Source: Deltaproteobacteria bacterium
GTDB lineage: Bacteria > Desulfobacterota > Desulfobacteria > Desulfobacterales > UBA11574
Assembly: GCA_019308685.1 (NCBI GenBank)
Contig: JAFDHQ010000005.1
Span: 1 to 33,063 of the forward strand
Length of the DNA stretch: 33,063 nucleotides
Direction of reading: 5' to 3'
The notes below the pieces were generated by a model. It saw nothing but the letters and a program-made list of their open reading frames with translations. It was not told the DNA's origin and did not search any database. Below are positions 16,787 to 24,726 of the stretch, in pieces. The translations under genes were made by a program, and so were the position numbers. Every line of letters begins with the position of its first letter. Within the stretch, counting starts at the first letter, position 1.

Positions 16787-18004
16787 ATGAAAAAATTAAA
16801 TAAAAAAATTTTCAGCATCCTGTTTTTTTCCATATTCGGTACGGTAACCGGTGTGGGGATCGTCGTCCCCTTGCTGCCGGTCTATGCCCACGACCTCGGG
16901 GCGAGCGGGTTATACATCGGGTTGATATTCGGGTCATTTTCCCTGTCCAGAAGCTTTTTACTGCCTTATTTCGGCAGATATTCGGATAAAAAGGGGCGGA
17001 AGCCGTTTATTGTGGCGGGACTCTGTGGCTATACACTGGTTTCACTGGCATTCATTCTTGCAAATAATGTTGAATCCCTTATCGGTATACGGTTTGTTCA
17101 GGGGATAACGTCAGCCATGATAATGCCGGCGGTTCAAGCCTATGTCGGAGATATCACACCGCCCGGCCGTGAAGGTTTCACCATGGGATTGTTTAATATG
17201 TCGATGTTCCTGGGTTTGAGTATCGGACCACTGATCGGAGGAGAAATCCGTGACCAATTCAGCCTGGACACCTCTTTTGCATCCATGGGCATTCTCGCTT
17301 TTGCAGGCTTTTTATTAAGTTCGTTTTTACTCCCTCCCGCACGGTCTGAGTCGGTTGTGAGCCGGGGAACAAATCCAACCGAGTGGAAACGTCTTCTTTA
17401 TGACAGTGATATGGCGGGGCTTTTTCTTTTCAGGCTCGCTTATGCCGCATGTATCGGCGTCATCTGGAGCTTTCTGCCGGTTCTGGGGGATTTAGAATTT
17501 TCACTCTCGAGTTCATCCATTGGAATTCTTGTGACATTGGGAATTTTTTCAAGCGGTCTTTTGCACGTCCCCATGGGTTTTCTGGCAGACAGAATCAATC
17601 GGAAAATGATGGTTGTTACCGGGGGGTTAATCATCAGTTATGCAATTTTTTCTTTTCAATGGGCAGACAGTTTCAACGATCTGGTAGTGGCCAGTGTTTT
17701 GTTCGGTTTCGGGGGGGGTATTTCAATGCCTGCACTGATGGCACTGTCTGTGTTAAAAGGAAATTCAACCGAGGCAATGGGATCTGTTATGGGGCTGTTG
17801 GCAATGGCGCACAGTCTGGGAATGCTGACGGGATCATTGCTGGCCGGCTTGATGATGGATGTCTTTCAACTCCGCCGGGCGTTTCCATCCGGAGGCGCCA
17901 TTATGATTATTTGTGTTGGCCTCTTCATTGTTCTCTCCTATCATAAAAAAGTGACGCCGGCTCGGGCAGATTCGAGAACCGGTCCTTTGGATCTCGAAGG
18001 ATAA
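16787..18004 (+). CDS. Major facilitator superfamily transporter
   Basis: A 405-residue inner-membrane MFS protein with about 12 membrane segments in two halves. Motif A between TM2 and TM3 is clear (GRYSDKKGRKP, residues ~63-73), with a second-half equivalent (GFLADRINRKM). The TM1 motif FGTVTGVGIVVPLLPVYA and the RFVQGITSAMIMPAVQAYVGD segment point to a drug:H+ antiporter-1-like subgroup, but the substrate is unknown. The frame is open from GTG 16742, which lies inside the terminator hairpin of the preceding gene; ATG 16787 starts with the normal basic n-region MKKLNKK and is preferred. It converges on a minus-strand gene 12 bp downstream. Confidence 0.88.
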   Translation: MKKLNKKIFSILFFSIFGTVTGVGIVVPLLPVYAHDLGASGLYIGLIFGSFSLSRSFLLPYFGRYSDKKGRKPFIVAGLCGYTLVSLAFILANNVESLIGIRFVQGITSAMIMPAVQAYVGDITPPGREGFTMGLFNMSMFLGLSIGPLIGGEIRDQFSLDTSFASMGILAFAGFLLSSFLLPPARSESVVSRGTNPTEWKRLLYDSDMAGLFLFRLAYAACIGVIWSFLPVLGDLEFSLSSSSIGILVTLGIFSSGLLHVPMGFLADRINRKMMVVTGGLIISYAIFSFQWADSFNDLVVASVLFGFGGGISMPALMALSVLKGNSTEAMGSVMGLLAMAHSLGMLTGSLLAGLMMDVFQLRRAFPSGGAIMIICVGLFIVLSYHKKVTPARADSRTGPLDLEG

Positions 18005-18016
18005 ATTCAAAGAGTA

Positions 18017-18367
18017 TCATTCACTCTCATAAGGTTTGCCGCATTCCTTGCAACGCCCGTCCGGACCGATCACGCCGATGCAGCTCTCATCGATACAGAG
18101 TTTGCGCTGCTCCCACTCTAAATCCAAATCGGATTTCTCCTCCCCACTTTCCGCATCCTCTTCTAATTCGTCTTCTGGTTCAGTCTCTTTTAAATTCTCT
18201 ATGGACGGTTCTGCTTTTATTTCATCGGAAGGCCCTTCTTCAAAGGGCAATCCGCATTCCTTGCAGCGTCCGTCCGGACCGATCACGCCGATGCAGCTCT
18301 CATCTTTACATAACTTGCGCTGCTCCCACTCGATATCTGCTTGGGACTTAGTATCTTTGTCTTCCAT
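18017..18367 (-). CDS. Acidic mini-protein with two Cys4 CIGVIGPDG modules
   Basis: A 116-residue soluble protein made of two almost identical modules joined by a very acidic linker (about 43-83, rich in E, D, S, P). Module 1 (13-42) and module 2 (84-113) both read WEQRKLC-x-DESCIGVIGPDGRCKECG, with Cys at 20, 25, 35, 38 and 91, 96, 106, 109, i.e. C-x4-C-x9-C-x2-C, a probable zinc or other metal knuckle. The DNA of the two modules is also closely alike over about 85 bp with a 213-bp period, so the duplication looks fairly recent or is kept by selection or conversion. I have no function for it. It is 102 bp downstream of a receiver-only response regulator on the same strand, which may be its operon partner. 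Confidence 0.75.
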   Translation of the reverse strand: MEDKDTKSQADIEWEQRKLCKDESCIGVIGPDGRCKECGLPFEEGPSDEIKAEPSIENLKETEPEDELEEDAESGEEKSDLDLEWEQRKLCIDESCIGVIGPDGRCKECGKPYESE

Positions 18368-18469
18368 TTTTCCAACACCCGCTGTTTTTAACCCGCCTGT
18401 CGGAGCGAAGCGTAGATCTCACGACCGGAACCCGGTTAAGCCCAAATGTGTTTATCCGGGTTTGTCTTT

Positions 18470-18853
18470 CTATTTCACTCTCTGACAACTTGCAGCAAAG
18501 GCGCCCTCTATCGCACTTTTTAATACGGTACCATTCACCGGTTTACAAAGATGACCGTCAAATCCGATATCCTGAAGCTGTTCCGGCTCAAACTCTTTTA
18601 GATATCCGGACAGGGCATAAATAACCGTTCCGAGGTTTATACTTCTAATTTGACGGCACAATTCGGCGCCGTCTATCTCCGGCATTTTTAAATCTGTTAT
18701 GACAAGCTGAAACTCCTCATTTTTTATTTTGTCCAAAGCTTCCTCGGCACTGCACGCAAGCTCAACTTTATATCCAAATTCAGAAATGGTTCTTTCCAGA
18801 AGGGCCCTTGTACTTTCTTCGTCATCTACAACCAAAATTTTCTTTTCAATCAT
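18470..18853 (-). CDS. Receiver-only response regulator
   Basis: A 127-residue stand-alone REC domain (CheY-like). Phosphoacceptor D54 sits in LVITDLKMP, the acidic pocket is D10/D11 (ILVVDDEES), the switch Ser is in YALSG (S82), and the conserved lysine is in LCKPV (K104). There is no output domain, so it signals by protein contact, and its histidine kinase is not in the window. It precedes the Cys4 mini-protein on the same strand; a 7-bp inverted repeat (18429-18435 with 18456-18462) lies between them and may trim or stabilise the message. Confidence 0.92.
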   Translation of the reverse strand: MIEKKILVVDDEESTRALLERTISEFGYKVELACSAEEALDKIKNEEFQLVITDLKMPEIDGAELCRQIRSINLGTVIYALSGYLKEFEPEQLQDIGFDGHLCKPVNGTVLKSAIEGAFAASCQRVK

Positions 18854-19056
18854 AACTTTTCAACCCTTTTTGTCGTTCGGAAAATAAAACTAAATTGAAC
18901 GATTGCCGAGGCTTGCCTTCAAACAGCGTATTTTCTAAAAAATTGTATTTATAAAAGGTAAGCGTATTATGTCAACCATAACGTTGCAAAAGTCGAGGAT
19001 ACCGCAGGTCCAAGGTAAAGGAGACATTCATTTAAATAATTCTTTTATCCCAATTT

Positions 19057-19209
19057 TGACAGTATCGTAAAAAGTCACAATCCGACGGCAAAGTAAAAAG
19101 TTCCAAATTCAAGGCGCGCAAATTCTGAGGAATGAGGCGTACTTATAGTACGCTGCAATGACGAAGGATGCAGCGCAACGCAGAAGTTGGACTTTTTACG
19201 AAGCCGTCA
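19057..19209. mobile_element. MITE-like inverted-repeat element, 153 bp
   Basis: The ends are inverted repeats: TGACAGTATCGTAAAAAGTC at 19057-19076 matches the reverse complement of 19190-19209 (TGACGGCTTCGTAAAAAGTC) at 16 of 20 positions. The centre is a perfect palindrome GCGTACT-TAT-AGTACGC (about 19137-19153). There is no coding capacity. The layout (short, terminal inverted repeats, internal dyad, ends 7 bp from a gene stop) fits a non-autonomous miniature element or a dispersed palindromic repeat. No target-site duplication was obvious. It lies in the 363-bp gap 18854-19216; the other ~200 bp are AT-rich and hold only the upstream region of the response-regulator gene. Confidence 0.65.
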
Positions 19210-19216
19210 GTTTTCA

Positions 19217-20152
19217 TCAAAGCTCTTCGGGTGTAAATGCCACCACATCATCAATATGGGCTGTATTTGCAAATAACATCACCAGACGGTCAACACCCAG
19301 AGCAATACCGGATCCTTCCGGCATAAATTGCAATGAATCCAGAAATTTTACTGACAAGGGATATGCCTGTAATCCCAATTTGCTGCGGTTCTCCTGTTCA
19401 TCCTCAAATCTTTTTCTCTGTTCAAGGGGATCGGTCAGTTCTGAAAAGGCATTGCACAGTTCCAAACCGCTGATATAAAGCTCGAACCTTTCGGCAATGG
19501 AAGGGTTTTTCGGTTTTAGTCTTGCCAAAGAGGCAAGAGCAGCAGGGTAATCATAGAGAAAAAGCGGTTTGTTGTGCCCCAGATTCGGTTCAATATCAAA
19601 GGCCATTAATGGGTCGAATCGATCCTGTAAAACCGCCTTTTCCATGGAAACGGATGAGAATCTCTCGAATGCCTCTGTCACGGACATTCGGGGCCAGGGA
19701 GCGTTAAGATCGATGCGGTTGCCCTGGTAAACCAGAAAATCTTTAAAACCGGTTCGATGAGCTACAAACCGTATTAATTCCTCACACTGCTCCATCATAT
19801 TAAAATAATTATGACCGGCGATATACCATTCCAGCATGGTCATTTCAGGCAGGTGCTTTGCCCCCCTCTCTTTTTGACGGAAGCATCGGCAAATCTGAAA
19901 AATACGCGGATATCCGGATGCAAAAAGCCGTTTCATACAAAGTTCCGGAGAAGTGTGTAAAAACCAGTCACCTGAAACTTCAGCCTCAATATGGGCTTCG
20001 GGAGCAGGAGCAGGGATCCTGCAGGGAGTCTCAATTTCAAGATAGTCATTATCAATGAAAAATGCACGCACCGCCTGGATGATTTTTGCCCTCAGCCAAA
20101 GATTTCTTTTTATTTGAGATTGTCTGTTGGTTTTCATGGAGTTTATCTGCAA
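19217..20152 (-). CDS. epmA: EF-P lysyltransferase EpmA (GenX/PoxA/YjeA)
   Basis: A lysyl-tRNA-synthetase-like catalytic domain without the anticodon-binding domain, which attaches a (beta-)lysine to elongation factor P. 311 residues, the normal size. Class II synthetase signatures are present: ETPCRIPAPAPEAHIE near 41-56, motif 2 RIFQICRCFRQKERG (83-97) with the downstream TMLEWY, and motif 3 GSGIALGVDRL (280-290). ATG 20137 (MKTNRQSQIK) is an alternative start five codons in. Neither EpmB nor EF-P is in the window. A MITE-like element begins 7 bp beyond the stop. Confidence 0.92.
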   Translation of the reverse strand: MQINSMKTNRQSQIKRNLWLRAKIIQAVRAFFIDNDYLEIETPCRIPAPAPEAHIEAEVSGDWFLHTSPELCMKRLFASGYPRIFQICRCFRQKERGAKHLPEMTMLEWYIAGHNYFNMMEQCEELIRFVAHRTGFKDFLVYQGNRIDLNAPWPRMSVTEAFERFSSVSMEKAVLQDRFDPLMAFDIEPNLGHNKPLFLYDYPAALASLARLKPKNPSIAERFELYISGLELCNAFSELTDPLEQRKRFEDEQENRSKLGLQAYPLSVKFLDSLQFMPEGSGIALGVDRLVMLFANTAHIDDVVAFTPEEL

Positions 20153-20199
20153 TTATAATGTGTTAGGCGTAGATAGGACCATTCAAATTAGATTTTATA

Positions 20200-20236
20200 T
20201 TGACTTTGAAGATAAACAATTATATTTTTTTATAAT
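20200..20236 (+). promoter_or_regulatory. Possible promoter for the FecR-like gene
   Basis: TTGACT (20200-20205), 17 bp, then TATTTT (20223-20228), with an overlapping TATAAT at 20231-20236. The region is very AT-rich, so chance matches are likely. Confidence 0.35.
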
Positions 20237-20372
20237 TTAGTTCTTTTAAACAATCCGGTTTCAAACGCGCGGTAATATTTTTAAACAGCTAACGTGTTGC
20301 ACTTTTTGTAATAAGTGATTGATTCAAAAATTTTTTACACCTTTTACCTTCCAAAAAAATGGAGGCAAGATT

Positions 20373-21137
20373 ATGCGTTGTATAACAAATAATCAAACCA
20401 AATTCAAAGTCGTTGCTATCTTCGCGCTCCTGGCGTTTGCATCAACGCTTTTTGCTTCAGGATTATCCGTGGGCAGAATAATCCCTAAGGGCAAGGTTAC
20501 CTTATTTCAGGGGAACCAGAAAGTTGGAGAGTTCAGTTCCGAAGCACCGTTTCCCGAAGGTGCTCTCTTATCCGTCCAAGGCGAGTGCGGCGTCAAGATG
20601 AGCGACCTTTATCTGGTGGCAATAGACAAAAGCCTGTTTTCCCTTAAAACATATTATGAGTCCCGTAAGTTGTTCGTCAAAAATGGAACGGTTTATTTTG
20701 CCCTTTCCGCCACACCGCATATTCTGGTATTCCAAACTCCGGATGGCGTGGTAACCACCCATCAAATTTTGCTAAATGTATCTACGAAATCCGGTTTGCT
20801 AAAAGGCTATGTATCGGTTTCGGAGGGCATTACCCGGGTTGGAGTGCTTGAGGGTGGATCAATCTTATTATCGGTGGGCGACGGGGAAACCAAGAGGATC
20901 GACGCCGGGCAGGAACTTAGATTGGCTCAGGCAGGTCTGTTTGAAGAGAAAGAAGGGGAAAAAGAGGAACCAAAAGCTGAAAAAGAGAAAATAGCGGATA
21001 AAGATAAAGGTTGGTCAACCACCACAAAAGTTCTTATCGGGCTCGGAGTCGTGGGTGGCGGTGTTGCTGCTTTTGCCGGCGGTGGCGGAGGCGGCGGTGG
21101 GGGCGGTGCTCCTGTGATAAGTCAGTCTGCACCTTGA
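20373..21137 (+). CDS. Exported FecR-like protein with C-terminal membrane segment and poly-glycine tail
   Basis: A 254-residue protein counted from ATG 20373, chosen because GGAGG lies 7 nt upstream and the sequence then begins with a basic n-region and hydrophobic FAIFALLAFASTLFA-like signal; the frame is open from 20319 but that adds 18 unlikely residues. The mature part resembles a FecR/iron-dicitrate-sensor fold: KGKVTLFQGNQKVG, a long beta-rich middle, then GVLEGGSILLSVGDGETKRIDAGQELRLA. After a Lys/Glu-rich linker comes a hydrophobic GLGVVGGGVAAFAG segment, ten glycines and APVISQSAP. Such proteins often precede polysaccharide export genes in Desulfobacterota. A strong terminator follows; Wza is next. 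The role is unknown, perhaps envelope-anchored. Confidence 0.7.
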   Translation: MRCITNNQTKFKVVAIFALLAFASTLFASGLSVGRIIPKGKVTLFQGNQKVGEFSSEAPFPEGALLSVQGECGVKMSDLYLVAIDKSLFSLKTYYESRKLFVKNGTVYFALSATPHILVFQTPDGVVTTHQILLNVSTKSGLLKGYVSVSEGITRVGVLEGGSILLSVGDGETKRIDAGQELRLAQAGLFEEKEGEKEEPKAEKEKIADKDKGWSTTTKVLIGLGVVGGGVAAFAGGGGGGGGGGAPVISQSAP

Positions 21138-21175
21138 TAGTCGGAAAAAAAGGCTTTCCGAGGTAAAAATATATT

Positions 21176-21216
21176 GCGGTGGCTCACCTGGTTCGTGAAC
21201 CGCCGCTTTGATTTTA
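21176..21216 (+). terminator. Intrinsic terminator after the FecR-like gene
   Basis: GCGGTGGCTCAC (21176-21187) pairs with GTGAACCGCCGC (21195-21206), two G-U pairs included, around a 7-nt loop, and is followed by TTTGATTTTA. The following wza gene therefore probably has its own promoter. A smaller hairpin TCGGAAA/TTTCCGA lies at 21141-21161. Confidence 0.75.
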
Positions 21217-21247
21217 TGTATCCGTTCACGGAGTAGTTGAGTTAGTG

Positions 21248-21412
21248 GAAATTCCAAATAACAAATAAATAACAATTACCGAAATTCAAAATCCCAAACA
21301 AAAAAACAATCGCTTTGAACCGGTTTGGAATTTGGAGTTTGAGATTTATTTGGAATTTGATGCTTGGAATTTGTGATTTAATTGATCTTTGGCGCTTGGA
21401 ATTTATGATTTC
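21248..21412. repeat. Intergenic array of TTGGAAT-type 7-nt words in inverted halves
   Basis: In the 326-bp gap before wza, the right half (21323-21412) is built of words TTTGGAA, TTTGGAG, TTTGAGA, TTTATTTGGAA, TTTGATGC, TTGGAA, TTTGTGA and so on, mostly 7 nt apart. The left half (21248-21300) carries the same words on the other strand (AAATTCC, AAATAAC, GAAATTC, AAAATCC). A short palindrome AACCGG-TT sits between them near 21318. The halves could pair into a long imperfect hairpin. The array ends about 50 bp before the preferred start of wza, and the longer open frame upstream of that start is translated repeat. Confidence 0.7.
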
Positions 21413-21463
21413 AAAAAATCCGTAAACGGTTACATTTTATCAACGGTCTTTAGGAATAATTCA

Positions 21464-22489
21464 TTGCAAACAAAAATAACGAACATTTGTTTTTTTTTGA
21501 TTACAGCAATCACAGTGTCACTCTTGGCGCCTTTTTTATCGGGCTGCAGCAAAAAGGACCTAAACCGTGACATGGTTAAGCGATATTCCGCCGCCGATAA
21601 AAATGATGACATCACCCGCCTCAACCAACAACTGTTTTCCGCCGCCCAGATGAACGTGGATCCCAGTGACTATCTATTAGGCGCCGGCGACCTGCTTCAA
21701 ATTAGCGTGTTTGAAGCCGAGAATCTGAATACTACGGTTCGCGTCAGCTCACGGGGGCATGTCACGCTGCCGCTTCTGGGCCAAATCCGGGTTAAAGGGT
21801 TGACCGCACGCGAAACCGAGATAAAAATCGAAAATCTTTTTCGGTCAAAATATATTAAAGATCCCCATGTCAGTGTCTTTGTCCAAGAGCATTTCAGCCA
21901 GCGAGTGACATTGGTGGGGCAGTTCAAAAATCCCGGAACCTATGACTACGTTTCCAAACAACGTCTGCTTGACGTTATGGCGCTGGCCGGCGGTCTTTCC
22001 GATAAGGCCGGAAGAACCGTCCAGGTCCGTCGTCACGGCAATATTCCCGGCAAACCCAACGTGTTCGTGGTTGACATGGACCGGCTCATCAAGGAAGGCC
22101 GGACCGAACTGAATATTGAAATTAACGGCGGGGATGTTATATTTGTTCCCGAGGCCGGCAATTTCTTTGTTGACGGTGCGGTTCGCCGCCCCGGGTCTTA
22201 CCCGATTCGAAATAAAATGGTTCTTGGGGAAGCTTTGGTGGCCGCCGGTGGAATTGCCCCTTACGCCATCAAAGACTCCCTGGTATTGATCCGGTATTTT
22301 AAGGACACAGGCCGGAAAGCCATTGAACTCGAGTATAATCCGGAAAATCAAGAAATGGAAATACAAGACCGGGATATCATCGTGGTTAAATCCAGCACCT
22401 GGGGCAAACTGGTTCACGGAACAGGAATAAATATCGGAATACCCGGATTAGGGGTGGGGTACCATGATCCGGAAAGGGGATACTGGTAG
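21464..22489 (+). CDS. Wza-type polysaccharide export lipoprotein
   Basis: Outer-membrane polysaccharide export channel subunit. It has a lipobox FLSGC, a Poly_export domain opening DYLLGAGDLLQISVFEAENL and RVSSRGHVTLPLLGQIRVKGLT, then two SLBB-type repeats (VTLVGQFKNPGTYDY and FFVDGAVRRPGSYPI). No ATG is available. The frame is open from TTG 21389, but TTG 21464 has AGGA 8 nt upstream and gives a standard lipoprotein signal (MQTKITNICFFLITAITVSL, Cys at residue 28), so I use it; the longer version would translate the repeat array. About 341 residues. It converges with the ATPase gene 11 bp away and should act with the Wzc-type kinase encoded nearby. Confidence 0.9.
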   Translation: MQTKITNICFFLITAITVSLLAPFLSGCSKKDLNRDMVKRYSAADKNDDITRLNQQLFSAAQMNVDPSDYLLGAGDLLQISVFEAENLNTTVRVSSRGHVTLPLLGQIRVKGLTARETEIKIENLFRSKYIKDPHVSVFVQEHFSQRVTLVGQFKNPGTYDYVSKQRLLDVMALAGGLSDKAGRTVQVRRHGNIPGKPNVFVVDMDRLIKEGRTELNIEINGGDVIFVPEAGNFFVDGAVRRPGSYPIRNKMVLGEALVAAGGIAPYAIKDSLVLIRYFKDTGRKAIELEYNPENQEMEIQDRDIIVVKSSTWGKLVHGTGINIGIPGLGVGYHDPERGYW

Positions 22490-22500
22490 TATTTCAAGGA

Positions 22501-24711
22501 TTAATAATCCAACCGCCTGACCTTAAAAGAATCTCCGTTCGCTAAAAGCTCCATGTCTATTGGGCCGTTTCTCTCCCGCCATGTTGCGCTTCCATCCAAT
22601 CTGGCCTTGACATAAAAAATTCCCTCGATCCTGATGACACCGGTCCCTTCCTGAATGGCATATCTTTTGAGGTCAATCCGGTAATCCATGGCATCGATTC
22701 TTGCAAAAGTGCGTCGATATTGGCCCAACCGGGAAGTGAACGATTTGCCCTTTTCCATGGCATCCGGTGTAAAAAAGGCGGCAAATTTATTAAGCTGTTC
22801 TTTTGCATATGTTTGGCAATACTCCTTTAAAAAAGCGTTCAGACGGGACTGCAAATCGGTACGGACAAATCTATCCCCGGCCACGCCTTCAGGTTTTATT
22901 CCCTTCCGGAGTGCCACAACCTTTTTTTCTTCAGTTTTTTTTACCGGCACCACCACCTTTTTTTCCTCGAACTTTTTTCTCGGTACCACCACCTTTTTCT
23001 CTTCGGGCTTATTTGCCGGAACCGTCGCCTCTTTTATCTCGATCTTCTTTACCGGTACCACCGCCTTTTTTTCTTCAGGCTTCTTTGCCGGTATCACCAC
23101 CTTTTTCTCTTGAGACTTCTTCGCCGGTACCGCAACTCTGGCGGTTGCACTCTCACGGATTGCCGCAGTCTTAATGGGCTGTTTATCCTTTTCTGAAACA
23201 GCCGCCACCCTTGGTGTTGGACCGCTGTCTGAAAATCCGGTCATTGTCCGGGATGCCGGTTTCTCGGATGGAGCAGGTTCAACCCGGTCTTTGTCCAGTG
23301 TTTCTTTCTGAACAGTAACCGGCTTTGCTTTTGGCGGTATGCTTTTAGTTTCCTCAGGCGTAATCTCAGGAATTTTGGATTCCTTGGGAACCATCTTGGT
23401 GAAGGCATCATACACTTCCGGCTCCCTATCACCGCCTGGAATTTCTTGTGTGTCAGCTTGACCGGCAATCGCTTCAGACGGCACAGAAGCAGGAGTCTTT
23501 TCTTTGCTTATGTCAACTTCCCTGAACAATTTGGGTTCAGGGTCCTTTATTATATAATAACGAGAATCCCCCACTTTCCCGATTTCCACCTTGGAAGGAA
23601 CAGGGTACGTTTTTTCCTTCGGCACGTTTGGATTGGTTGTTTGCAAGTTATTTTTCTCTTCCCATTTTTCGGGATAAGAGGTGTTGTCTTGGTTTAAGAT
23701 TAGGTTTACAAGGGAGCCTGTCTTTATATCATTATAAAAAACATATCCGGTAACACTCCCGATCACTGCAAGAAGGCCAATACCTATGAATACAGACTTA
23801 AGTCGTATATCTTTTTTCTTAGGTCTTTCTTGCCTCTGTATAACGGGGATTTCTGGTTTTGATGCACGCTCATCATTAAAGCGGTCCGTATCCCGCATTC
23901 TATTCAAATCCGATATCTTTAGCTCTTCTTTACACTCTCTGATAATATCCGCGTTTATAATGATAATCTCCCTGACAAAACCACTCAACAGGGCATGATC
24001 ACATATAATATTTATCATGCGGGGATAGCCCTTGGAAAAAGAAAATATTTCTTGAATAGCGCCGGGGCTGAAAATAGGCGCTCTGGCACCGGCGGTTTTA
24101 AGCCGATGCTGGGTATAAGTCTTTGTCTCACTTAAAGTCAAAGGCTCAATGTGATATCTGATGGTAATTCGTTGTCTTAACGCTCTGTTTTTATATTCTT
24201 TTAAAATATCGATAAATTCATTCTGTCCTACAAAAAAAATATTCAGAAGTCTGACATGCTCATCTTCAAGATTGGATAAAAGCCGGATCTCTTCAAGCAG
24301 TTCACTGGAAATCCGCTGGGCTTCGTCAATGATCAGCAATGCTTTTTTATTCCTGGCACGGGCTTCTTTTAAAAATTGCTTGAAATAAATAAGAAACTCG
24401 CCTTTGCCGTCAAAGGTTCTCCCCATGTTAAATGCAACCGAAACAATATTAAAAAAATCCAATACCTGCAAACTTGGATCGTAAATGGTTGCAACCATTG
24501 TATCATCCCCGAGGCTTTGAATAAGCGCGTTGATGAGCGTAGTCTTGCCCGTTCCCACGTCACCGGTAAGGGCGAGAATTCCCTTGTTCTCAACAATGGC
24601 ATATTTCAACGTTGCAAGAGCCTCTTTGTGCTTTTCGCCGAGCCAGAGAAAATTTGGATCGGTACTCATCTGAAACGGCTTGGACTCCAAACTGTAATGG
24701 TTAAGATACAT
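22501..24711 (-). CDS. ExeA/GspA-like AAA ATPase with Lys-Pro repeat linker and NTF2-like tail
   Basis: A 736-residue bitopic protein. Residues 1-270 are an ExeA/GspA-type AAA ATPase, as in XrtA-linked polysaccharide loci: MYLNHYSLESKPFQ start, Walker A GDVGTGKTT (50-58), Walker B ALLIIDEAQ (124-132), and RQRITIRYHIEPL. One membrane segment follows at 306-326. The outside part is a long Pro/Lys/Glu linker ending in six 12-residue repeats of the type VVPxKKxEEKKV (about 527-602), suited to crossing the periplasm, and a C-terminal NTF2/SnoaL-like domain (~620-736, with FAAFFTPDAMEKG and IRIEGIFYVKARLDG). It starts 15 bp after the stop of the tyrosine autokinase on the same strand, so it is in that operon. 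No exosortase is seen here. Likely role: assembly or control of polysaccharide export (inference). Confidence 0.87.
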   Translation of the reverse strand: MYLNHYSLESKPFQMSTDPNFLWLGEKHKEALATLKYAIVENKGILALTGDVGTGKTTLINALIQSLGDDTMVATIYDPSLQVLDFFNIVSVAFNMGRTFDGKGEFLIYFKQFLKEARARNKKALLIIDEAQRISSELLEEIRLLSNLEDEHVRLLNIFFVGQNEFIDILKEYKNRALRQRITIRYHIEPLTLSETKTYTQHRLKTAGARAPIFSPGAIQEIFSFSKGYPRMINIICDHALLSGFVREIIIINADIIRECKEELKISDLNRMRDTDRFNDERASKPEIPVIQRQERPKKKDIRLKSVFIGIGLLAVIGSVTGYVFYNDIKTGSLVNLILNQDNTSYPEKWEEKNNLQTTNPNVPKEKTYPVPSKVEIGKVGDSRYYIIKDPEPKLFREVDISKEKTPASVPSEAIAGQADTQEIPGGDREPEVYDAFTKMVPKESKIPEITPEETKSIPPKAKPVTVQKETLDKDRVEPAPSEKPASRTMTGFSDSGPTPRVAAVSEKDKQPIKTAAIRESATARVAVPAKKSQEKKVVIPAKKPEEKKAVVPVKKIEIKEATVPANKPEEKKVVVPRKKFEEKKVVVPVKKTEEKKVVALRKGIKPEGVAGDRFVRTDLQSRLNAFLKEYCQTYAKEQLNKFAAFFTPDAMEKGKSFTSRLGQYRRTFARIDAMDYRIDLKRYAIQEGTGVIRIEGIFYVKARLDGSATWRERNGPIDMELLANGDSFKVRRLDY

Positions 24712-24726
24712 AATATTGCTTTTTAT

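Noticed and set aside
21389-21463. TTG 21389 as start of wza
   Set aside because: The added residues are translated repeat array, and TTG 21464 has AGGA at good spacing and a standard lipoprotein signal.
22688-23174. Plus-strand frames rich in Pro/Phe/Thr opposite the ATPase
   Set aside because: They are the antisense shadow of the Lys-Pro-Glu repeat linker.
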